From positions 548,448 through 612,447 of the forward strand of contig BCIV01000015.1 in NCBI GenBank assembly GCA_001600055.1: a stretch of 64,000 nt of DNA. The letters are read 5' to 3'. The notes beneath the pieces were generated by a model. The model saw only the letters and a program-made list of their open reading frames with translations. It was not told where the DNA came from and did not search any database. Position numbers and translations under genes: made by a program. This DNA comes from Filobasidium wieringae. Taxonomy: Eukaryota > Basidiomycota > Tremellomycetes > Filobasidiales > Filobasidiaceae. Below are positions 20,433 to 32,652 of the stretch, piece after piece (within the stretch, counting starts at the first letter, position 1; every line of letters starts with the position of its first letter).

Positions 20433-23400
20433 ATGGTTACGATGCCTATAGTCAATATGGAAGCTGTTACTACCAAGATGGAGAATGTGAGTCCCCCACC
20501 CCTTCCCCCTTCCACGGACCAGAACTTTATAAAGGGAACGGGAGCTGACGAGCTGGGGAGATGATAGTTGTTGAAGCCGGGGAACAACCATTTGCCTAGC
20601 GCTTTGACCAAGGATGGGCATGCTTCGACTGGCGGGAGTGGGTGGAGTACGCCCCAGAGGTTGAGGAAGGATACTATGTGAGTCTTTTCGTTTTTCTTCA
20701 CCCGAAGAAAACAAGGAGAGTGGTTGTTGAAACGTATTCACGGCGTCCCATAGCGGTTACAAACAAACGGCTTTCCCTCAAAAGGAACAACAGAAGGCTG
20801 AAGTCGAACGTATCGTCCTCGCCCAAGGATTTATCCCCCAACCTCTCATCTCGGGGGAAGTCAATTGGTACTACCAATCCCTCGGGATCGACAACACCTA
20901 CTTCCTCAACGAATCCCCTACCGTCATTGCGGAAGCCATCTTGTCGCTCTACGCCGCAAAGGTCATGGCTTATACGAAACACGATCCGAACGTCTTGACG
21001 ATCGATTTGGAGAACGTCACGACGCAGGAGATGAGCAAGACTAGTGGCGGGAAGAAGAAGGAGGGGGCGGTTTGGATTCATACCAGTCAACCTGGGGTCA
21101 GTGCGACTGAAGGTCCTGGATCTCAGGTCGAGAAGAAGTGAGTCCGAAGGAGTCGTTCCCTGGGTGGACGAGAGTGCTGATCAGAGGTCGAACGGGCTGG
21201 CAGGATCGACGAGATGTACCTCAACAACTCGACCGTGGAGAAGGCGTTCAGGTTGGAGACTTATCGTTCGACGGGGGCCATCTCTTCCAACTCGAGGCAA
21301 CAGTTGAGGTGTTATTTCCTCGAACGTTGTAGTTTCCCCTCGACCACCCCTCCATCGCTCGATTCCAACGAACCGGTCGATATCCGTTCCGTATCGGACA
21401 AGGGGTTCTTGGAAAAGGCTTCGGAAAACACGTTGGAGATTTATCAACAGGTCATGGATCAGGTCAGGATGAGGAGTGGACCCGTCATCGAGATGTTCGA
21501 GGTGGAGGAGAGTAGAGAGAGGAGGGTCGTCATCGGTTACAAGATGGGCGGGACTAAACAGTTCTTCTCCGCCTTGTCCGATCTTTACCACTTTTACGGG
21601 TTGTAGTGAGTTCAAATTAGGGAGTTGACGAGGTGATCGGCGATATTGACGAGACGATGACTTGCAGCTCGGCACGAAAGTACGTGGAACAGTTCTCTAA
21701 CGGGATCACCATCATCTCCATGTACCTCAACCCGGTCCCCAACACCCGTGCTCCCCCGATCGAGCACTCGATTCATCAAGTCATCAAGGAGACCTCCCTC
21801 TTGTATTGTCTCCCCAACAACCCCTTCTTCTCCGCCAGGGCCAACCCGGATAGGGATCACGCGGTTCAGGAAGCTACTTATGCGTATGTCGGTTGGATCT
21901 TTGCTCAGCATTTCTGTAACCGTTTGGGAACCAGTTATATCGCGCTCAAGAACTGTGAGTGCGAGGTCGTTCGGATGTTGACGGGCAGAAATTGATGCTC
22001 GTTCTCACTTGACAGTGCTCGATGAGAACAACCCATCCCATGCCGAGGCTTTGCAGAACATCAAGACTCGTCTACGTGATGAGACTTTTACTCGTCAATA
22101 CATCCAGGAGACTTTGCAAAACTACCCAGAACTCGTCAGGATGTGTTACATCAACTTTGCCATGACGCACTACCCCGCTCTTGACGAGGCCAGTCAGTTG
22201 ACTCCCACGTTGAGTTTCCAGCGATTGAAGACCGAGCAACCGCTCGAGGAGGGTGAACTCGTCAGGGAAATCCGAAAGAGGTGTAACGATGAGGAGGCTC
22301 AGATCATGGAGGCTCTTTTGGTCTTCAACAAGCACGTCTTGAAGACCAACTTTTACCAGCCTACCAAGGTCGCGCTCTCCTTCAGGCTCAAACCCGACTT
22401 TTTGCCCCAGATCGAGTACCCTCTCACGCCTTTCGGTGTGTTTTTCGTTGTCGGATCCGACTTCCGAGCTTTCCACGTCCGTTTCAAGGACGTCGCTCGG
22501 GGTGGTATCCGTATCGTCAACTCTCGTGGACGAGAGGACTATGCCAAGAACGCCAGGACCTTGTTCGATGAGGCTTACGCTTTGGCCAGTACTCAGCAGA
22601 AGAAGAATTGTCTCATCGTCGAGGGCGGTGCAAAGGGTGCCATCTTGCCCAATGTCGGTGCCAACTTCAACTTGTGTTTCGAGAACTATGTCGACGCCAT
22701 CATCGATCTCCTCATCGCTGGTCAGTCTCCTGGTATCAAGGACAAGATCGTCGACCTGTCCAACCGGACCGATCCCGAGGTCTTGTTCTTTGGTCCCGAT
22801 GAGAACACCGCGAACTTGATGGACTGGGCTTGTTTCCATGCCAGGAAGAGGAACGCTCCTTGGTGGAAGTCGTTCACTACCGGAAAGAGCGCTTCGGCTC
22901 TCGGTGGTATCCCTCACGACGTCTACGGAATGACCTCCCTCTCCGTCCGACAGTTCTTGTTGGGTCTTTACAGGACTCATGGGCTTACTGAGAAGAACGT
23001 GACAAAGGTTCAGATCGGTGGACCAGACGGAGATCTTGGTTCCAATGAGATCCTGCTCAGTAACGACAAGACCATTACTGTGGTCGATGGAAGTGGTGTC
23101 CTTCACGACCCTAACGGTATCGACCGTACCGAGTTGACTCGACTTGCAAAGGAGCGTAAGCCCGTCGCGTTCGTCAACCGTACCAAATTGGGTCCCGGAG
23201 CGTACATCGTCTTGCTCGAGGATAAGGGCTTCGTCTTGCCATGTGAGTGTTCACGTTCTTCCTTGTCACTTCAGTTGCTTACTTACGCCTAACTACAGCT
23301 GGAGAGGTCATTCCCGACGGTATCACTTTCAGGTGAGCCTGGATTGCGTCCCGTCGGACGCTGAGTTCAATACTGACAGCTCCCGATCTGTAGGAACACC

Positions 23401-24244
23401 GCTCATCTCCGTTACAAGGCCGACATGTTCGTCCCTTGTGGAGGACGGCCTCAGGCGATCAACCTTTCCAACGTCAACCAGCTCTTCGATGCTGAGGGCA
23501 AGTGTCACTTCAAGTACATCGTTGAAGGAGCCAACTTGTTCATCACTCAAGAGGCTCGTGAGCGATTGGAGTCCAAGGGGATCGAGCTCTACAAGGATTC
23601 GAGCGCCAACAAGGTGAGTCCACTGAGAAAACGAACGGAAGCAATATGACGCTGAGCATACGCGATCATCAGGGTGGTGTCACGTCGTCTTCGCAAGAAG
23701 TATTGGCCGGTCTGGCCTTGAACGACGAGGAGTACATCGAGAACATGCTCTTCAAGAACGGGTCGCCTACGCCCTTCTACGAGGCTTACGTCAAGGACAT
23801 TCAAGGTCTCATCGCACGTAACGCTTCCGCCGAGTTCGTCGCGCTCAACAAGGAATACGCTCGTCACAACGGCAAGGTCCTTCGTACTCGAATCGCCGAC
23901 GAGCTTGCTAGCGCTCTCAACAATTTGCAGGCCGAGCTCGAGACCAGCGCCTTGTACGAGCAGGTCGAGAGCAGGAAGAACGTTCTCGCCAAGGCTTTCC
24001 CTAAGACTTTGATCGACTTTGTTGGACTCGACAAGTTGTTGGAACGTCTACCTGAGCCTGTGAGTCTGGCCATCGATAGAAATCGTCTCAGTTGACTGAT
24101 TTTGCGTTACCCTATTACTTGCAGTACCTTCGAGCACTCTGGAGTGTCAAGATCGCCTCCGACTTTGTGTTCTCGAAAGGTCTCGGCGCGAGTCAGGTCG
24201 ACTTCTTCCTTTTCTTTTCTTCTCTGTCTTCCTCATCTGGTTAA
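20433..24244 (+). CDS. GDH2: NAD-specific glutamate dehydrogenase, 1074 aa
   Basis: Oxidatively deaminates glutamate to 2-oxoglutarate and ammonium with NAD, allowing growth on amino acids. In yeasts the large (about 115-kDa) form is mitochondrial or cytosolic. Ten exons: 20433-20486, 20568-20677, 20754-21137, 21204-21605, 21668-21954, 22016-23242, 23299-23332, 23394-23613, 23673-24059 and 24125-24244. All phases close to 1075 codons. Landmarks: KQTAFPQKEQQK near the start; the catalytic-domain stretch FKDVARGGIRIVNSRGREDY (about residue 575); the lysine motif NCLIVEGGAKGA; and the nucleotide-binding region KVQIGGPDGDLGSNEILLSN. The length matches fungal Gdh2. One central exon of 1227 nt holds most of the catalytic core and a 34-nt exon follows it. 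Confidence 0.96.
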
Positions 24245-24491
24245 TATAGCTTACTTCCCGTCTCATATCGTAATCGAAAGCATTAGTCAACACAACAACA
24301 ATCTTCTAGAACAATTTCATCGCATTTGTAATCGTCATTCCAACTATCAATACAGTCCCCTTCTCGATGTTTGCGATCGTAAAGGATTTTCGATTGCAAC
24401 CAACGGAAAGTCATTCTCACTGCATGCGGTTCCTTCACCTCGTCCTATATCTGAACTCTGTACGCCCTGCTGTCGCAGTCATATGCCCGTT

Positions 24492-25417
24492 TCATCTTTT
24501 CCATCGGCGCCCAATGCGGGATCGCAGCTCGCCCGTAAGATTGGATGCGAGACTGCTCAAACTGCTCAAACTGAAGCGTGATGCGGAGCTCAGACGACTG
24601 CTCGAATCCGTCGTGCTTTGGTCGTCGGCAATTGAATCCAATAATGCCTCGAATGTGGTATTTGGATTGTAGGAAAAATTGGAAATCGGCGCTCGAGAGC
24701 TGATGGATGGGTTAGTGTCAGACTCAAATCCCGGCGTAGATTCTTCAGGTCCTGTGGTCAGGCAGCTAGACGTTGCTGAATAGGTAACTGGAGATTCTGT
24801 GGCTTCGACGAAGTAGCCATCGTTGGATGAAGGTAATGGTCCGGGCGGTGGCTGGTTGTTTTTCGACAAGACTCTAAAGCGATGTACCTCACTATTGGGT
24901 TCGATGTCCCTGACGTTCTGTATATCGAACATCTCGTAATTCCCCTTGTTTTTGAGTCCCTTGATCAAGGTTTCAACTTCTCGGGAATCGTAAAAGCCCC
25001 AGTACTTGATCAATGGGCCATCGTTGGTATCTTTTGAATGTCCGCTTCCGAAGTTGACCTTGACTTCACGCTCTTGTGGATGGATCGTCCAAACTCCTAG
25101 CTGAAGAGAGCTGGTTGAGTATCGAAACACACGATATCGAGAACAAATAATCTCACTATGATGCCTTCCACCTTGGCCAGTTTCCTTGACGCCTGCGCTT
25201 TCTTCCGTCTCTTACGTTCTTTCCTTCCGCATTGAGCTTGCGCAAAGATCTCGGGGTTATCTACTTTTACTTCGTTGAGACTCATTCTAGCTCTTGCGTC
25301 ATCTTCTGCCTGCCAAACGGCTTCCAACTGCGTGGAGCACTCTCTCAGAATATGCAGAAAACCTTCGCGCTCTTTTGACTGTTTTTTGCGTGAACGACGT
25401 GCAGCAGAGGCTCCCAT
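24492..25417 (-). CDS. Larger GYW-like protein, 289 aa, two exons
   Basis: Exon 1 (25417-25157) encodes a basic, helical leader: MGASAARRSRKKQSKEREGF, and later CGRKERKRRKKAQASRKLAK. A 56-nt phase-0 intron follows. Exon 2 (25100-24492) opens LGVWTIHPQEREVKVNFGSG, then LIKYWGFYDSREVETLIKGL and HRFRVLSK, the same order of hairpin, helix and strand as the cluster family. A long Ser/Pro/Thr tail ends in a short basic stretch (GELRSRIGRRWKR). The basic leader and C-terminus suggest nuclear or nucleic-acid association, which is inference only. It stands alone between GDH2 and the Nit2 gene. Confidence 0.62.
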
Positions 25418-26272
25418 CTCTATCGAAGGTCACGCTGATGTTCCGTCGAGGGAAAACGATGAGTCGGTATGTGCCTTCTTCGCAGATCAGCTAAAACTGA
25501 TTGAACAGCCTTGGAGACTTGTCTACTGGTCAAGGTCTATCCCAAATTTGTTCGCTTGCATTTGAAACGTTTTGACAATGAAAGGATCCGCACTGTCGGA
25601 ACAGATCCAGAAGGGATCCGACACGGGGTAGACTGGAATGAAAACTGTGCATTCGTATTGCTTTGAATGATCCTGGACTGAAACTAATACTGAGCACAAC
25701 CATATCGCTGCATGCTATCACTTCCCTTAGAGCGAGCTCTCCTGATTGCGGGAGGATGAGCGCGAGTACCGACATAGAAGCGGATTCTGATGGTGCGTCC
25801 TTCTCGACCAAGTTGCGAGCAACAAAATGCTAAAGGACCTTCGAATGTGACCACCTGACAAAAGGTCCAAGTGTCTTAACACGGGCCACTCGTAAAGTAC
25901 GTGTACGCAAACACCCCTATACTTCTCGCTTCCCACCTGCACTTCTCATCAAGACTTCGGATACCCGGTTCCTGATTCTCATTACAACTTCGCAGTAGCT
26001 ATATGTCATTGTAGATTCTCAACGATACTCGTATGTTGCCCAAACCCCTTCCAGGAGCGCGACGTGTGGCGTCCGTCGCTGGCGATGATAGCCACGCGCG
26101 GGTCGATCCTTTGTCCTGCACGGATCAAGATGGTACCGAGGAGAGGCGAAGGTAGATCATTGCAAGTCTCTCTATCGCGTTTATATCACGGGTTGTAAGC
26201 TTCTTGACATGATGCTTCTGCCTGTTTGTTGAGAAGCCTTCTTCAGCGAGAAGCTAAAGACTGGCAGATCAG
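25418..26272. other. Gap in the accessory block, no gene seen
   Basis: Chance frames on both strands, no motif. CCTTTGTCCTGCACGG near 26110 resembles CCCTTTGTCCTGTGAG upstream of the 9368 gene. Confidence 0.4.
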
Positions 26273-26280
26273 TATATAAA
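26273..26280 (+). promoter_or_regulatory. TATA box of the 26372 gene
   Basis: TATATAAAGC, 99 nt before the ATG, the spacing of the family promoters. Confidence 0.5.
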
Positions 26281-26371
26281 GCAGAGCTCATAGAGTTTCT
26301 GAGCCCTCTCATTTTGCTCTCTTCACGCAGTGACACTTGAAGTCCAATTAGTATATATCACAACGAACGAG

Positions 26372-26660
26372 ATGGAATCACAGCAAAGCCAGACAAAGGA
26401 CAATGAACTACGAGATTGGGCAGCCGCTATGCCGAAATACGGTCTGCCGTTCAAGCCATCCCCGACGGCACGAGAGAAGCGCGAGATGAGATACCAGGAG
26501 AATCCACCTGCTCCGTTTCATGAATCATCGGGAAGCTGCGCCAGCAGTTTCACTACAAGTACCGCAACAGGACAGGTGAGTGTAATTATCGAAGCACAAT
26601 ATGAAGAGCCTAACGTACGCATGAACTTAGACCTGCACCACTCAGGGATCCCAGCATTGA
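26372..26660 (+). CDS. Small uncharacterised protein, 77 aa, two exons
   Basis: Exon 1 (26372-26575) encodes MESQQSQTKDNELRDWAAAM, a basic Pro-containing middle, and a Ser/Thr stretch (SSGSCASSFTTSTATGQ). A 55-nt phase-0 intron (GTGAGT...ACTTAG) leads to a 10-codon exon 2 ending GSQH. The promoter is of the family type, but the G-x-Y core is missing, so it may be an unrelated gene or a family promoter driving a remnant. There is no signal peptide. Confidence 0.42.
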
Positions 26661-26839
26661 GACCTGAAGAGTAGGTAAAAATCATGTAGCTGTATATCGT
26701 ACATGCAATCTATCACGTGACCGAATTCCGTTTCGGGCTTGACCGATCCCTCTTAGATAAACCATCCATCCATCCCTACCCATTCCTTCACACCGTGAAT
26801 GATATATGGGTTTGTCGACAGTAGCATGAGCGACAGGTC

Positions 26840-28341
26840 ATGCCCAGTCCCCTGAGACACCTCAGCCTTCTTAAGTCACTCCGTCCGCCTACGCAAGCAT
26901 ACACAAAAAGTAATCGAACGATTCACTCAACGGCTAGCTGCACAATGAAGTCGAAAATCGCAATCTGCCAGATATGTTCAACCGGTGATATCGAGCACAA
27001 TCTGAAGATATCCAGCGACGTAGTCAGAAAAGCAGTAGCTGAGGGTGCTCAAGTGAGATTCTCATGCTGGAACATCCTCGCAAAGTGACTAAGATAGCTT
27101 TTCCCGATCAGGCATGCTTCCTGCCAGAAGCGGCAGATTTCATCGTTCCCACGCAAGAGGAAACTTATAACCTGTCTCAACCCGTCTCATCCCATACATA
27201 TACTCAGGGATTACAAAAGCTAGCGAAAGAGCTGAAAGTGTGGATAGCCGCTGGGATACACGAGCTTCCGAATGCTGCAGATGGAGAGGAAGTCATCAAG
27301 GAGAGTAAAGAGGGAAAGAAGGCTTTCAACTCTCATGTAGCTATCAACCCCGAAGGTGAGGTAGTAACGTCATATCGAAAGGTAAGTGGAACTGATTCAC
27401 AGTATCTTGGTCTCATGATTCAACCAGAGTGCTTATTCTCCACGCTATAGCTACATCTATTCGACGTAGCTCTCAAACCCCCAACCTCTTCCACCTCTGA
27501 AGCCCAAGCCCATACACTAACAGGCGAATCCGCTCGGATCCTCCGCGGAACATCCCTCCCTTCTCCCTTCCTCTTCGGCCCCAGCTTGGGTCCAGTAGGT
27601 TTAGAGATTTGCTACGATCTACGGTTCCCGGAACTGCACGAGATATTGGTTAGAAGAGGTGCGAAGGTGCTTGTTTTTCCTAGTGCGTTCACGTTGAGGA
27701 CGGGGAAGGATCACTGGGGTGAGTTGTGTGCCGTATACAACTTCCTCGAGCTTGTGACTTAGGTACATACTTTATCATAGCCATCCTCTGCGTAAGTCAC
27801 TACCCGCGATACAGCGTAGAAAAACATCGATCGACCCTTGTCTAAATAGAAAGCAATAGCGATTCAGTACCAAGTCTACGTCTTTGCCCCTACACAAGCT
27901 GGAGCACATAACGATACCAGATCCAGTTGGGGGGAAGGATTGGCCTTTTCTCCCTGTGAGTAGGCCGCGTCATCTGTCTGTACTGTTTCTTGCCAGTGAC
28001 TGACTTTGCCGTATTGGAACAGGGGGCGAGGAATTGGGACGTCTTGAAAGTATCGATGATTATGAGAAGAGAGGTGGAGATCGGACGGGACCTATGCCTA
28101 GTAGTTATTTCGTCGTGCAAGTGGATATGGCGGAAGTGGAGTGAGTCGTTCACGATCGCGATTGGTTAGGTCGGAATTGAATGTTAAGGATGTTCACGCT
28201 TTAATAGCTCTGTCCGAGAACAGATACCTTTGGCCATACAGAAACGATCAGACAGTGAGTCTCAACGTCATCGCATGTACCTTTGGTCGTACTGATTGCG
28301 ACGCGTCTGCAGTGTATGAGGTGGTTGCGAAAGACAAATGA
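26840..28341 (+). CDS. Nit2-type carbon-nitrogen hydrolase (deaminated glutathione / omega-amidase class), 353 aa
   Basis: Nitrilase-superfamily amidase that hydrolyses side-product amides such as deaminated glutathione; members act in cytosol and mitochondria. Eight exons: 26840-27052, 27112-27381, 27451-27718, 27781-27791, 27850-27955, 28023-28140, 28208-28254 and 28313-28341, all in phase. The Glu-Lys-Cys triad is visible in ACFLPEAADF, VVTSYRK and GLEICYDLRFPELHEIL, and the Nit signature continues as KAIAIQYQVYVFAPTQAGAH. The fourth exon is only 11 nt. The first 36 residues (MPSPLRHLSLLKSLRPPTQA onward) are basic and Ser-rich and look like a mitochondrial presequence; a second Met at residue 37 (MKSKIAICQ) is where cytosolic homologues start. 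Converges with PUS7, 77 nt apart. Confidence 0.9.
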
Positions 28342-28418
28342 GGATACTGGATTGCATGTCGTACCCGTAGAGGACGTTCCATACACAAATCCATCCAAAT
28401 GCCCATATACGGGCCTCT

Positions 28419-31400
28419 TTACTGCTCGTCCATCTTGATATCTTTGTCTTGGACAGTCTGCGCAGCGGCTGCCTCTTCTTCGTCATCGTCATCATCCTCG
28501 ACCTTTTCCTTCTCACCGGTCCCCTTGAACTTTTGATCATCCGCAGCAGCAGTCAAAAGAGTCTGATGAGCCGCGCTCGTATCCTGCTTTGTCAACTCTC
28601 GGAGTGCCATGGTCGCGTAAGAGCTAGTCCCGAGGGTCAAACTCAATTGTAATGCAGCGAATTGACCGTCCGGCTTGTCCAAGTCCAATGCGGGTTCGCC
28701 GAGGAGGATATCCTCGTCCGATTGGGAGAGGGCGATCTCTGGGTCGTCGTATCGGAGATGACGCCAGGAGAGTTCCGAAGGGATATGGATGATCTTTCGG
28801 TACGATCCCTCCAACGAGTATTCCCTAAGATCCGCGATCTGTATCAGCCGTTTGTCCTTTCTCTGACCCAAACCCGATCCTCCGCAAGGGACTCACTTCT
28901 GATTCCTCCTCATCTTCAAAGGATCCAAGCCATCGGTCTGCATGATCTCCTGATACCTCTCGAACAACTTTCCCTCGGGGTAAGTGATCTCGTACCCAGG
29001 CATGGGGATGACGACGTCCGCGATGGTATAGTTTCCCAGATCTTCCTCTTTCAAGACCTTTACGTCGACGCTGGAGGAAGTCTGCCAGCTTCTCTTGACA
29101 TTGCCACGAAAGTCGACGGGTTTGGCTGTGAGAGGGGTAGTAGTGAGTGTTAGTAGATTTTCAGGAAAGCTTTCGACTGGGGACTCACCATCCTCGCCTT
29201 GTCCCTCGAGAGCCTTTTCTTCGGCATAAACGAGGTCTCCGGCGATAGGACTGGTAGCATTCAACCTGATCCTCTCGGACGTGATCAGGTTCCAGATATA
29301 ACTCTGATAAGCGTGTACATAGATGAGTCGGAGGTTTCGAGGGATCTGCCGCGAGTTGGAGGTTCCGTGTCAGTGAAACAACGACAACAACGGCGAACGA
29401 CCCGAACCGACCCGACTCGGCCACTCACGTTCAGCAGCGCTCCATAATAATTGGTCTTCTCCTGATTAGGTCTAGCCCAGAATTCCAACAACGCCCTCTC
29501 CGCCGTGTTCCTCCTAGGCATCAGTTCCAGTGTCTTCCCCGCATCCCCCGTCTCCTCCCAACACTGCCTCGCTTGATCGACATCGGGATGTTCGCCCGGT
29601 CTCCTGGCCAATAACATTTCGCAGGCCTCTTTCCATTGGGATTTGAGGAGGGCCAGACCGACCGTGTGAGTGGAGACGGAGGCGGTCCCGAATCGTTGCA
29701 TGCCGTAGTAGTTGATGAAGCCTCGGTGGAGCATGGAATGGAGGATGTTATCGATCACCCCTGTGTTTTCCGCCTTTACGTTTCTGTCCGAAAAGGATGG
29801 GAATGTTATATCAGTCCCCCCGCGATTTTCATTCACTGACGAACAACACCCGCTGCAACTCACCGAAGAGTGATGGTAAAGTGATTCCCCTTCAACATCC
29901 CCAATTCCAAATACTCATCCGAGTAGCTCAGATCCCCCACCCTAACCCCCCTCTCCCCCCTCTCCTTGAGTACCTCACCCTCTTTCCTCCGTCCCGTAGT
30001 GACCCCGTTGATAGCCCTCCAGACGGTCCCCAGCTTCATCCCGCGTCGCTGGAGACATACCCGCTGGACGGTTATCCCCCGTTTGTCCTTGGTCCCGCAG
30101 GTGGTTATGGATTTAGGGTCTGTACGGAGGATACGGGAGATGTGGGAGAGACAATCTGAAGTGTCCCGGTTGGTCTTCTGGAGCGTAAAGTGGATGTATT
30201 TGGGGATCTTGGGGAGGGAGTCGGTTCCTGATTGTGATTGTGATTGTGATTGGGACTTTTGGGAACCACGTTTATCACCCGGTTTGGAGTACCGGATGGC
30301 GATCCGGGAAACGTTGTCCGTCTCCAGCGCAAAGGTCTCGAAGGTGTTGGGGAAGAGGGAACGGATGGTCTGGTGGAAGACCGTCCGAGCTTGTTTATCG
30401 GGGAGTGGCTGGTAGTCGAATCGATCGGGTCAGTGGGGAAGAGCGTTAGGACGGAGACGTGGACGTGGGCGTGGACTGACATCGGATAAAACCTCCCTCC
30501 CATCCCTCGGTCTCTCGTTCCCCCATCCATGTCCAAACCCACCCGCACCCGCCCCCCCTCTTCCTCTACCACGCCCACCTCGTCCGCCCCTCTCCTCCCT
30601 CCCCCTGCCTCTCGCCCTGCCTTGCGTTCCTCGTTCGGCGGTCTCATCATCAGCACCAGCAGACGAAGGGACACCCGCAGCAGCGACCGGGGCAGAAAGC
30701 GCATTCATAGCTTCCTCCTCCTCGGCGACCTTGTCCCTCCTCTTCATCCCGCCCCACCCCCCATCGGCCCCCCTCGCGTCGAGTTGAGCCTGTTTGATCT
30801 GTTCCCGAGTCAGTTTGGGGGATCGGCCTTCCAGTAGGAGCTCATGCAGGGCGATTATTTGGGGAGCGGGGAGGAGCGGGAGGAGGGTCTGGGTGGTGGA
30901 GGAGGTCCAGAGGGGGTGGGCGGGGAATTGAAGAGAGGGGGGTAGGGTGGGGAGGATGAGGTCGGTTGTGGACGAGGGTTCGATAGTGTCGGTCTGCCCC
31001 TCATCCTGCTTCTCTTCCATCTTCTCCTCCTCCTCCTTCACGTCGCCCTCCTTCACATTCCCCACCCCACTCTCCCCCTCTCCCTCCCCCTCACTACCCT
31101 TCTTCCCCTTCGGCCTATTAAACGGATCCACAGGCAGCCCAATCTCTTTCAACCTCACCACCTTTCCCTCCGTATCGACCTCGTAAACCATGAAATCGGA
31201 AAACCTCTGCTTGACGATCCCCTCGAACGATCCTTCTTGGGAGGATAGGTATTCTTGGATGCCGACATGGGGTTCTAGCAGGGTGCCTGTTAGGGGTGTT
31301 GTACAGAATTTCAGGGTACTGGGGGGAAGATCGGTCGATGAGGAAGTCGGGGTGGGATTGGGTTTGAGACGTTTTACAAGCTGGTCATCGGAGGAGGGGC

Positions 31401-31446
31401 TGGGGGATCTTGCCAACGTCTTCACAAGGGAGGGAGGGTCTGACAT
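28419..31446 (-). CDS. PUS7: Multisubstrate tRNA/mRNA pseudouridine synthase Pus7 (TruD family), 885 aa
   Basis: Isomerises uridine to pseudouridine in tRNA, U2 snRNA and mRNA. Six exons: 31446-30481, 30408-29864, 29783-29429, 29345-29189, 29125-28897 and 28824-28419, totalling 886 codons in phase. Family marks are the N-terminal GSFEGIVKQRFSDFMVYEVD, the catalytic-Asp motif TTCGTKDKRGITVQRVCLQR, GNHFTITLRN, and GFINYYGMQRFGTASVSTHT with its FG(T/S) loop. A lineage-specific insertion before the catalytic domain is Arg/Gly-rich (GRARGRGREERGGRGGRGRG), an RGG-box-like RNA-binding stretch. The C-terminus ends in an acidic tail (KVEDDDDDEEEAAAAQ). The first intron uses a GTCAGT donor, the least certain junction; its phase and the following LPDKQAR support it. 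Confidence 0.93.
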
Positions 31447-31571
31447 GGCTAGGGAGCGGTCTGCAGTGAGGGAGAGGAGGGGAATCGGATGAGAAGAGAA
31501 TGGGCGATCGGATCAGTCGAAAGGTGAGAACAAGTGGTTCTGGTCTGAAATTATCATCCAGGCGCGCGCTT

Positions 31572-32652
31572 TCAATAATCAAATTCATCTTCCCCCAGCT
31601 CGTCGACGTCGTCTGCCCCTGCTACTTGACCTCCCCCTCTCCCTCCCCCTCTTGACCCTCGACCTCGACCTGCTCCCGACCTCGACGCTGGGGCCAGATC
31701 GACCTCGGATTCCGAATCAAAGTACCGATCTTCTGCGTCTTGAGCGGCGATCGGGTCGGGTTCCGAGGGAGGTTGGAAGTCGATCGGGTCGTACGGGATC
31801 GTCTGCGGGGTTGGCAGGTGGGCCAGCAGGTGGGACAGGACAGGTGGGCATATGGGCAGGATGAGATGGTACGGACGATCAACGAGGGGAACCAAAGTGT
31901 AACTGTGACAGCCGACTCACATCCATCCCATCCAAAAACAACTCCAACACCTTCTTCTCGAACGCTCTCTTCAATTCTTCCCCTTCCAGTCCCTCCTCCT
32001 CCTCCCCTCCATCCTCCTGCTCCTCGTCGTCATCGTCATCGCTACTCTCAAACTCCTCCCCCTCCATCTCCCTGACCCGCTCCCACTCCCTCTCCCCCCT
32101 CCGCAGATCCCTGAGTTCTTCCCCTTCTCGTTCCTCCTCGTATGCCCCGAGGAGTCGGTTCAGACGACCCACATGGGGGCGGTGAGTGGGCATGAAGCCG
32201 GAGAGGGCCCAGTCGGATTCGGCCCGGCCCCTTTCGGTCTGTTCTGTAGTATTCCCAGTCCCATTTCCAGGTCCAGGTCCAGGTCCAGGTCCATTCCCGG
32301 TCCCATTTCGATTCTGATCATGGTTGTGAACCCCCCCACCACCCATCCGGGCAAACAACCCACCCCACCTCCGTCCCCCTTCTTCCCACCCCACCCATCT
32401 CCTCCCCTCCTCCGTCCCCGCCCATAAGATCCTTCTCCGCTTGATCCGCCCGATCCTGGACCTCTCCCTAGGGCCGACCAGACGACCCACCAACCCTGCC
32501 AAATCAGCGGGAAGCGCTTCGAGGTACTTTTCGAGGAATTGGGTGGGGGGGAGAGGGAGGTGAGAGCTGGGAGGGAGGGAGAGGTGGGTTAGGATTTGAG
32601 TGACCTCTGTGGGAGATAGGGGAGTGGAGCGGGGCTGAGAGGGGTATGACAT
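31572..32652 (-). CDS. CCDC97-like (DUF2052) protein, 320 aa
   Basis: Two exons (32652-31921 and 31802-31572), phase 0. The diagnostic part is the charged helix ending KRAFEKKVLELFLDGMD, joined across the 118-nt intron to TIPYDPIDFQPP and then AEDRYFDSES. This is the conserved block of the DUF2052/CCDC97 family, which is linked in animals to the SF3B splicing complex. Before it lie a Gly/Pro repeat (GPGPGPGPG), a coiled-coil-like acidic region (EEEREGEELRDLRRGEREWE) and an Asp/Glu run. The C-terminal tail is Arg/Gly-rich (SGAGRGRGSRGGGRGGGQ) and ends in an acidic motif DELGEDEFDY. It lies 125 nt upstream of PUS7 on the same strand. Confidence 0.8.
32267..32292. repeat. Hexanucleotide repeat in the CCDC97-like gene
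   Basis: About four copies of GGTCCA, coding for Gly-Pro dipeptides on the minus strand. Confidence 0.8.

Noticed and set aside
22072..23106. 344-codon open frame antisense to GDH2
   Set aside because: It lies entirely opposite the conserved catalytic exon of GDH2 and is explained by codon bias; it has no motif of its own.
30105..30704. 199-codon minus frame overlapping PUS7 exon 1 and 2
   Set aside because: Runs through the first PUS7 intron in another frame; the TruD motifs fix the real frame.
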